Shown in pieces: positions 57,174 through 64,000 of a DNA stretch of 64,000 nucleotides. A program made the translations under genes and the position numbers. The first letter of the stretch is position 1; every line of letters starts with the position of its first letter. The notes beneath the pieces are model-generated. The model ran no database searches and was not told the origin of the DNA. It saw only the letters and a list, made by a program, of their open reading frames with translations. The stretch comes from Cryptomeria japonica (Eukaryota > Streptophyta > Pinopsida > Cupressales > Cupressaceae), in assembly GCF_030272615.1 (NCBI RefSeq), contig NC_081415.1, forward strand, positions 261,826,425 to 261,890,424. Direction: 5' to 3'.

Positions 57174-58817
57174 TTTATCTATCTTGATGGATATCATGTG
57201 ACTTGATATCTGTGGACATTTCATGATAGTATATATATCTCTAAGACATTATGGTAGATATTTGTTGGTTGATATCATTAAATAAACCATAATTATGATA
57301 GAGATCTTCATGTTGAATATTATGAACATAATATTCGTGGACATGCCATGAAATCATTATCAGTATGGTAGGCATCATGTGACTTGATGCCAGTGCACAT
57401 ACCTGTTGATGTGTATTTCATGCACATGCGAACACAGAATAAAATACCTAAAAGGTACCTTATCCTCTCTTGAACAAAGTTCCCGATTGCTGAAGATCTC
57501 GCCAAAGGATCAGTCGAGGCAACTCCAAGGTTCTGCTTTGTAGGATCTCTACTCGTGGATAAGCTCTTCGCGGTATGATGTGATTTTGCTGGAATCACAA
57601 GGGGACTTACACTTGACAACCTAAACGTCTAATTTGCTGGAATCACAGGATTTCACTAGCCTAGATTTTTTTTTAAAAAAAAAAAGGATGAGGGCGAGGG
57701 AAGGATCTAATTCTGACACTAAGAATGTAAGAGCAATGATTGATCTTTGATGAAATTCTAACTAAGTCTTGTCTTGACATCCCAGGACCATCTCCACAAG
57801 GTTAGTGCGATCTTCGGAGGAAAGCTTTATGATGTTCAAATCATCGCTACAGGCATAGACACCATCAGGCTGATGCATATCAATGAAGAAGCGACAATTG
57901 AAGTTAAGCTTAAGCTAAATGATTCCAGTTGACTACACAAGGCAAGTCTGCAATCAACAAACTGCTAGTAGTATGGATATACAAATTTCACCATCAATCA
58001 AACACATTTCTTCCACTCATCTAATAACATGAAATCAAATCTGAGAAGTATAAAGACCATGCAAATTGTTGAATCGACCCATAGATTTCACCATTTCTTC
58101 AATGAAGTTTTACAAGTCTTTTACAACATCTTGGCAACAATCTTTGCCTTCTCTTGCTATTCTACTCCAATTGCTATTCTATCAACTGATTATTCACTAT
58201 TAGCTAACTATTCACCTACTATCAACTATTGACTAAATATTATTAGCCTTTGCAAATGAGGAGTCAGGGCTTATATAGTGCCCACAATACTATTCAATGG
58301 CTTAGATCAATTTGAGATCAATGGCCAAGATTTTACAATGAAAACCCTAATTAGGGTTTGTTACAACAAACTTAATTCTAACCAATGAAATAATTGCATT
58401 ATTTGGACACATGTCTTCTCCGGAATATTCGACCAATGGATAGCCGGGGTAGGCACATCGAAGTTAGTGCCATCTTTGATGGGTCAGGTACATTGAATCT
58501 GGACATGCTGAAGTGGACCAACCCGACTGGAGGAGTGATGACTGGGATGCCACCTTGTCTTTCCTTCAAATGTTGGACTGGAAGAGGTCGTCCTTGATGA
58601 GGCTGGGCTGGAGAAGGTGGTCCTTGTTGATGCTGGGCTGGAGAAGGTCGTCCTTGTCCTAGCCTGGTCTTCTTTCATCTGCCAAAACAAACCAAAAGAT
58701 GATTAAGGACACATGATAAATTCATTTCAACATAGCATTTTCAACTTAAATCATCAACAAAAGGATATTAACATGAAACTTGCCCAAGATTTTCTCCAGG
58801 AACAGACCCTATAAGAA

Positions 58818-60906
58818 TTTCGCCCTGGACCCTTTGGAAGGGTCAGGGGCGAATTTTGCATTCCTGGCTCAAATTCTTCTCACCTTGTGATCATACTTGC
58901 TTAGATACATGCCCAAGGACGTCCTCATTCTCAACCAACACCAAGCTTGATGTAAATTTGGGGCAAAAATGGAAGTCTTCAGAATTTTGCTCTGGACCCT
59001 TTGGAAGGGTCAGGAGCGATTTTCTCTTCTTGCAGCTCATTTTTTATCGTTCCAACTTCAATCGACCTCATAAAGCTAGGCAATATCTTTCTTCTTTCAC
59101 CCAATCTAAGTTTGATTTCGTTTTGCAAGGCAGAATAGGAGATTTTAGAATTTTCGCCCTGGACCCTTTGGAAGGGTCAGGAGCGAAAATCCTCCTTTGG
59201 CCTAAAATCATCACTTTTGGAAACCAACATCAAGTCAGAGGTAGTCTCAAGGGCATTTCTTACCTTAGTCAAACCTTGCCTTAGCATAAATTTGAAAGGA
59301 ATGGGTAGGTTTTAGGATTTTCGCTCTGGACCCTTTGGAAGGGTCAGGAGCGAAAATCTTGTTTTAGGGCTATCTTGCCATCCTTCCAACTTCAAATTAC
59401 TTCCAAGGCATAGAACATCTTATCTTTCTCCTTCCCATGGTATAAAAACCAAAATCTTGTCTTGAATTTGCAAGGAAAAAGAGGAATTTTAGAAATTTCG
59501 CTCTGGACCCTTTGGAAGGGTCAGGAGCGAAATTTTCATTAGGCTTTCAATTTTGCATTCTTGGCAACCAAAATTCACTCTAAGGCAATCCAAATGCCTT
59601 CTCACACCCTTGTCCTAGCTTGGTCTTGCCCAAAATTTTGAAAAAACAATGTTTTCAAGGATTTTCGCTCTCGACCCTTTGGAAGGGTCAGGAGCGAAAA
59701 TCACTTTTTAGGCTTATTTCTCTATCATTTCAAGTTGCATTCACCTCAAAAGGCTAGAAAACACTTCTCCTCTCACGTCCAACCCAAGTTTGACTTGATT
59801 TCGCAAGGAGAAAAGGTGATTTTAGGAAATTTCGCTCTGGACCCTTTGGAAGGGTCAGGAGCGAATTTCCTATTTTGAGCTTGTTTTGGCTACTCCATTA
59901 CCTCAATCCAATATTCAAAGGCAAGAACACATAAAAGTCCACCTAACCATGCCATAAACTCAAGAATTTGACCATCTCCAAGAAGAAAATATGAGTTTCC
60001 AAGAATTTCGCTCTGGACCCTTTGGAAGGGTCAGGAGCGAAAATCTGGTTTTGAGCTAAAATCATCATTCTTTCAACTTGAAACTCATATTGCAAGGTAA
60101 AATCTCATCTCCCTTTGCCCTAGGAACAAGGTTTTAAGCTTGAGAAAGGTCAAAAGGTATACCTATAAGGAATTTTGCCCTGGACCCTTTGGAAGGGTCA
60201 GGAGCGAAATTTCCTTTCCTAGCTAGAATCCTTCATTTTCACAACTTCTAAACATCCCCAAAGGCTAGACCATGTTCATACTTCATCTCATCATGCCTTG
60301 GACATCAAATTTTGGCCAAATAAGGCAAGAAATGAGTTTTAGAGAGATTTTCGCTCTGGACCCTTTGGAAGGGTCAGGAGCGAAAATCCCTTCTTGGGCT
60401 AAATCCTTCATTTCTACTTTCCAAAACGACCCCAAGAGGCAAAAGCAAGTCATTTTCCTTCCATCCATGCCATAACAAATCAAAACTTGATTTCTTTTAT
60501 TGCAAAATTAAGAGCTTTTAGAAATTTCGCTCTAGACCCTTTGGAAGGGTCAGGAGTGAAATTTTCATTTTTGTCCAAAATCCTTCATTTTCAATGCTTT
60601 CAAGCCTTTCAAAGGCAATAAGAATGTCCAAGCTTCCTTCCAAGGTACCCTGCAAGTCAAAGATTAGCCAAACTTAAGATGAAATGTGCTTTGGGAAGAT
60701 TTTCGCTCTGGGCCCTTTGGAAGGGTCAGGAGCGAAAATCTCATTCTTGGCTAAATTACTCATTTTTCAAGCTTCAAACCACTTCACAAGGCAAAATTAG
60801 ATCATCATCCACATTAGGAGCAAGGTTCTTAATCCATTCAAGTCAAGAAGCATGGTTTATGATGAATTTCGCTCTGGACCCTTTGGAAGGGTCAGGAGCG
60901 AAATTT
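58818..60906. repeat. array of 13 large hairpins in A2
   Basis: Inner GACCC positions are 58828, 58995, 59162, 59329, 59506, 59673, 59840, 60016, 60183, 60359, 60535, 60712 and 60877. The steps are 167, 167, 167, 177, 167, 167, 176, 167, 176, 176, 177, 165. Each unit has arms TTTCGCTC / GAGCGAAA, a T-G wobble and a G-A mismatch, then GACCCTT / AAGGGTC with a TGG loop. Almost all units share the TTTGG centre, unlike A1. The DNA between is only loosely conserved. Confidence 0.95.
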
Positions 60907-60938
60907 GACATTTTGGACTCTCCGTCAGGATCATTTTA

Positions 60939-60992
60939 TGGAATATAACATTTAAGTATAAGAATGTCACTTACACTTTAAGTTATATTCCA
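60939..60992. repeat. AT-rich hairpin closing the A2 array
   Basis: Counterpart of 37778-37822. Outer arms TGGAATATAAC / GTTATATTCCA are identical; a short insertion (GTCACTTAC) lies in one arm. Confidence 0.88.
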
Positions 60993-61444
60993 TATATACT
61001 TTTAGGATGTTTGAGAGTGGTTTCGGACCTCCAGGAGTTATATTGCAAAATCTAGTTTTTGGAGGATTCTTCAGTTTTCCAGACTTAGTCAAATTTCAGG
61101 ATCGGGACATTCCAAACTTAGCCAAATTTCAGGATCAGGACATTCCAGACTTAGCCAAATTTCAGGGCATTTGAAGATCAGGATGACATTTCAAACTTCA
61201 TCACTCACCAACTCGACCTAGCTCGGACCTTCAAGAATGATACCCACTCACAAAGAAAGACATAATTAGCAACGAGAGCAAAACCAGGCCCTAAGGAAGA
61301 CTCTCAAAGAAACCCTAATTCTGGGGCACCTGCTGACTCCCCTGGCTCAAGCAAAGCCTACCATCCTATTGATCCCCTAGCGACACTCAAAATGCAAAGG
61401 CTAACAGACAAACCCTAAACACTAAGAAAGCAAACCCCAGAAAG

Positions 61445-61502
61445 CGAAAAAAAAGTAGGGGTCCCCATTTGCAATGGGGTGATGTGTGAATACGTCACAA
61501 CA
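61445..61502. other. A2 terminal segment with CCCCATT/AATGGGG hairpin
   Basis: CCCCATT, TGC, AATGGGG lies about 20 bp from the CA end and is repeated in A1 (38090-38107). The paired region and the end GTGAATACRTCACAACA are nearly identical in both copies. Confidence 0.75.
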
Positions 61503-61664
61503 ATACCTTACTTGATAACTATGAGTTATGGTGAGTATCGTGAGACTTGATATTCATTGTTTAACCATATCTCTAAATATCACCATGGTGTGATATCTCT
61601 TCTCTTCACAATCAATGGATGAATTGTGATGTTTTCTCTAACATGAAATGTGTCCTCCCTAGTT

Positions 61665-61673
61665 AAGAGGGAG
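61665..61673 (+). other. element F polypurine tract
   Basis: AAGAGGGAG immediately before the right LTR; the same tract (as its complement) borders the 3' LTRs of D, C, E and G. Confidence 0.88.
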
Positions 61674-62648
61674 TGTTAATTTTTGTAACATTGGTCGTGC
61701 TATTTCATGATTCCGATGTATTATTTTGATTACATGTTAACATATATACTAATAGATTAACTATTAGTATATACGTTAACAAATGATGAATAAATCAAAA
61801 TTAAATTATTGCATTTAACCAACGGTTACATCGTTACATGTTATCGAGTTGTAAGCGATTCTTAACAAATCGCGCTCCTTCCGATTGGGCAAGTAAATAC
61901 TGCTAGTTAACGTGTTGTGGTGAGAGGTGTGTAGGGAAGAGATGTGTCTTCCCACGGGTTGTAAGCGATTCTTAACAAATCGCACTCCTTCCGATCAGGT
62001 AAGTAAATAATGCTAGTTAACGTGCTGTGGTGAGAGGTACGTAGGGAAGAGATGTGTCTTCCCACGGGTTGTAAGCGATTCTTAACAAATCGCACTCCTT
62101 CCGATCGGGTAAGTAAATAATGCTAGTTAACGTGCTGTGGTGAGAGGTACGTAGGGAAGAGATGTGTCTTCCCACGTGCAATTCTTAACAAATCGCACTC
62201 CTTCCGATCGGGTAAGTAAATAATGCTAGTTAACGTGCTGTGGTGAGAGGTACGTAGGGAAGAGATGATGCTAGTTAACGTGCTGTGGTGAGCGGTACGT
62301 AGGGAAGAGATGTGTCTTCCCTACGTACGTGGGAAGACACATCTCTTCCCTACGTACCTCTCACCACAGCACGTTAACTAGCATTATTTACTTACCCGAT
62401 CGGAAGGAGTGCGATTTGTTAAGAATCGCTTACAACCCGATAACATGTAACGGTGAAGACATATCTCTTAACTACGTAACCCCTCATCCACTTATATAAC
62501 ATGCATACATTGAGGAGGATCAACACACCGAAATCGATGAGTGTGGTGCATCCTTCAAATCACACTATAGCAGATAAAATACAACTCACAGGTCATATCT
62601 CCATTTCTCCTATCTTCCTTGATCACAGAATTTTGAAAGAACTTAACA
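61674..62648 (+). repeat. element F 3' LTR, expanded to 975 bp
   Basis: Matches the 479-bp left LTR at both ends, but the segment present once on the left (about 52785-52900) occurs here as direct copies starting near 61846, 61956, 62066 and 62176 (110-bp period), a shortened copy from about 62268, then an inverted copy from 62331. The inverted junction is GTGTCTTCCC, TACGTACGT, GGGAAGACAC (62312-62340). The extra 496 bp must have arisen after or during insertion because LTR pairs start identical. Confidence 0.93.
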
Positions 62649-62653
62649 AGGTT

Positions 62654-63860
62654 GCCAAAATTTAGGAATATAATTGTATCTTCAACCAAGTTGATAAGGG
62701 GAAGGGGTTTCTGCAAGTTGATAAATGAGAATGGTGATTTGAAAAGGAAAATGCCATAGCATCAAAAAAAAGATGTAGAGTTGTCAATGGATTTATTTAT
62801 TGATGTAAATTGTACTTGGTATCAAGATATTATCAATTTCCTTCCTATGGTAATTGTCCAATGCATTTGGATGGCAAACAAAGAGCTTTGAAATTGTGGG
62901 TGTGAAAACATATCATCTAGAAGGATATATTATATAAGAGAGGTTTTTGAGATGCATAAATAAAGAGCAGTAGATGAAGCTTCTTGAAAGTTTTCATGAG
63001 TAGGCCTGTGGCAGTCATTTTTTTCATGAATTACAACATTTGAGATCTTGCACACTCACTCTTTTATTGGCCTACTTTGTTCAAGGATGCTTCTTATGGA
63101 TCTTGTCATTCATGTCAGCAATTGATCAAGATATTAAAATTGGATGCCATAGCTTTGAAACTTGTAGTAATTCATGCCCCATTTAGCACTAGAGTCTTGG
63201 TGTATACTTGTTTTCTTGTTGACAAATTAATTCGCCTATGCTTTTGTTGTTTTCTTCCTCTTCTGAAATGAACTGTTTGTGAAGTTATGTGAATGAGGAA
63301 TGCATTTTATTTTGCCTTTTGAAAATTGATGATAAGAGTTTTTTAATTTAGTTCTGTGTATTTTTGTAATGACGTTTTCAGATTATATTTAATGATTCAT
63401 CATAAAAAAGAGGAGTTAAATGTTGATCTTATAATAAGTTGAATGTTAAAATGAGATATTCAATAAAGCTTTTGAGGATGAGATTTACAGTCAAATGTGC
63501 ATCAATTTGGAGATTTACAAAGACTACATAAAGTTCATCGTACATGACGAAAAAAATCATTGTGAACAAAAATGCAATACTACTAGTACTTGATACATTG
63601 AACTATATAGAAACTGGACATTAGGTTTGTTTTCTTTCCCAATATTTTAGGCTTTGCTTTAATATTGTACCTGTACTGTCATCAGTATTATATGGATTCA
63701 AAACTCTTTCTCTTGACAATCAACTTATAAACTTACAATAATAAATCAAAATGAAAAGGATATTTGATTTCAGTATATTATTTACTTTATTAGCAAGTCA
63801 ATTTTTGTATACATCAAAAGGTTTTGATAATGCAGAGAATAAAATACTTATGATTACTTA
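62654..63860 (-). other. donor-proximal intron sequence
   Basis: About 1.2 kb of AT-rich intron between the PAP donor and element F. Short open frames (63077-63271, 63751-63981) are not supported; the latter overlaps the PAP exon on the opposite strand. No repeat or motif was recognised. Confidence 0.5.
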
Positions 63861-63861
63861 C

Positions 63862-64000
63862 ATGGCCAGAGAATACTATGTCCACACCAAACTCATACAA
63901 AAGGTGTTCCATTTCTTGCCTCATACACTCAAACTCTTGGTAATGAGAAGAGTAACTATTATACCAAGGTGGATGCCATGATGCAACAAGCCATGGTGTA
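63862..64000 (-). CDS. purple acid phosphatase, exon with first half of the GHxH motif (partial)
   Basis: The minus strand reads TPWLVASWHPPWYNSYSSHY, QEFECMRQEMEHLLYEFG, VDIVFSGH, then the donor GTAAGTAATC. WHPPWY provides the metal-binding His of the VxxH-type PAP motif, and the final GH is the first half of GHxH; the second half, VHAYER, is 50 kb away at 13367. The reading frame is open from the window edge (one leading base, then 46 codons). Plant PAPs of this class are about 500-550 residues, so roughly 350 upstream residues with the GDxG, GDxxY and GNHE motifs must lie beyond base 64000. Confidence 0.93.

Larger units (their letters stand above)
57404..61502. mobile_element. solo LTR A2 (4099 bp), uninterrupted
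   Basis: Begins TGTTGATGTGTATTTC and ends GAATACGTCACAACA with an exact ATACC duplication (57399-57403, 61503-61507), inserted in the 3' non-coding part of element F. It is the reference for A1: it reads through the B1 insertion point (near 57771-57775), carries a 13-unit hairpin array, the AT-rich hairpin and the terminal CCCCATTTGCAATGGGG hairpin. No primer site, polypurine tract or coding domain. Confidence 0.92.
52609..62648 (+). mobile_element. copia element F, interrupted by solo LTR A2
   Basis: Left LTR 52609-53087 (479 bp) and right LTR 61674-62648 (975 bp, internally expanded) begin TGTTAATTTTTGTAACAT and end AACTTAACA. Flanks GGGTT (52604-52608) and AGGTT (62649-62653) match at four of five bases. 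Coding sense is plus, opposite to PAP and to D, C, G and E. Primer site 53088-53099; polypurine tract AAGAGGGAG at 61665-61673. A2 sits in its 3' non-coding part. Without A2 and the LTR expansion it is about 5.4 kb. Confidence 0.94.
13368..63861 (-). other. giant PAP intron (50,494 bp)
   Basis: The sense-strand donor is CAT followed by GTAAGTAATC at 63861 and the acceptor is ATTATAGCAG ending at 13368. Joining the flanking exons gives GGC CAT GTA CAT, coding GHVH, with no frame change. About 42.1 kb of the intron is five precisely delimited LTR-element insertions, leaving about 8.4 kb of older intron, part of which is itself decayed gypsy sequence. Giant TE-filled introns are well known in conifers. 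Confidence 0.88.

Noticed and set aside
58818-60906. CRISPR-like array (regular conserved repeats with diverged spacers)
   Set aside because: Spacers are about 130 bp and related to one another, the host is a plant, no cas genes exist, and the array lies inside an LTR with target duplications.

Overview
This is a plant nuclear window, most likely from a gymnosperm (a conifer is the best guess; species not identifiable). The evidence is one split host gene, a nested stack of LTR retrotransposons around it, AT-rich non-coding DNA, long terminal repeats of several kb, and no prokaryotic features.

Host gene. The only convincing host gene is a plant purple acid phosphatase (PAP, closest by motif to the PAP15-type phytase-like group) on the minus strand. 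The window edge (63862-64000) holds the exon with the WHPPWYNSY metal-site region, ending in Gly-His and a GTAAGT donor. The next exon (13086-13367) begins VHAYER, and the last coding exon is 12867-12953. The intron between the first two is 13368-63861, 50,494 bp, and it splits the metal-binding GHVH motif.

What fills the intron. Five insertions with terminal repeats and 5-bp target duplications account for about 42.1 kb (about 83%): copia D (17246-28306) with copia C nested in it (22462-27519); copia G (29313-42330), interrupted by a 4-kb solo LTR 'A1' (30526-38127) that is itself interrupted by a 3.6-kb solo LTR 'B1' (30895-34478); copia E (42719-47171), internally deleted; solo LTR 'B2' (47886-51418), inverted relative to B1; and copia F (52609-62648), carrying solo LTR 'A2' (57404-61502). 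Target duplications are exact at every level except F (one mismatch), so insertion order can be read directly: D before C; G before A1 before B1; F before A2. Older Ty3/gypsy debris lies between them.

Downstream of the gene (1-12866) lie the 5' half of a degenerate Ty3/gypsy element on the minus strand (LTR 7814-8697, gag-pol from 4808 to beyond base 1), a TA microsatellite, a 192-bp tandem duplication, and a chromodomain-type gypsy 3' end (about 9530-9868) with the start of its LTR.

Most notable signals. (1) Four copia families (C, E, F, G) each have two tandem hairpins just after pol. The 8-nt loop is conserved (sense consensus RTGACGAT) while the stem sequence changes and stays complementary, which suggests an undescribed structured RNA element. 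(2) The A LTRs carry arrays of 11 and 13 copies of an approximately 37-bp hairpin whose spacing falls into two classes, 167 and 176-177 bp, one helical turn apart. (3) The B LTRs carry about nine 15-bp hairpins on a 21-bp period with covarying stems. (4) Copia LTRs C, G and F have large palindromes with ACGT cores just upstream of the presumed TATA box, and in F this region has expanded into direct and inverted copies. All counts and alignments were made by eye from the sequence; no searches were run.
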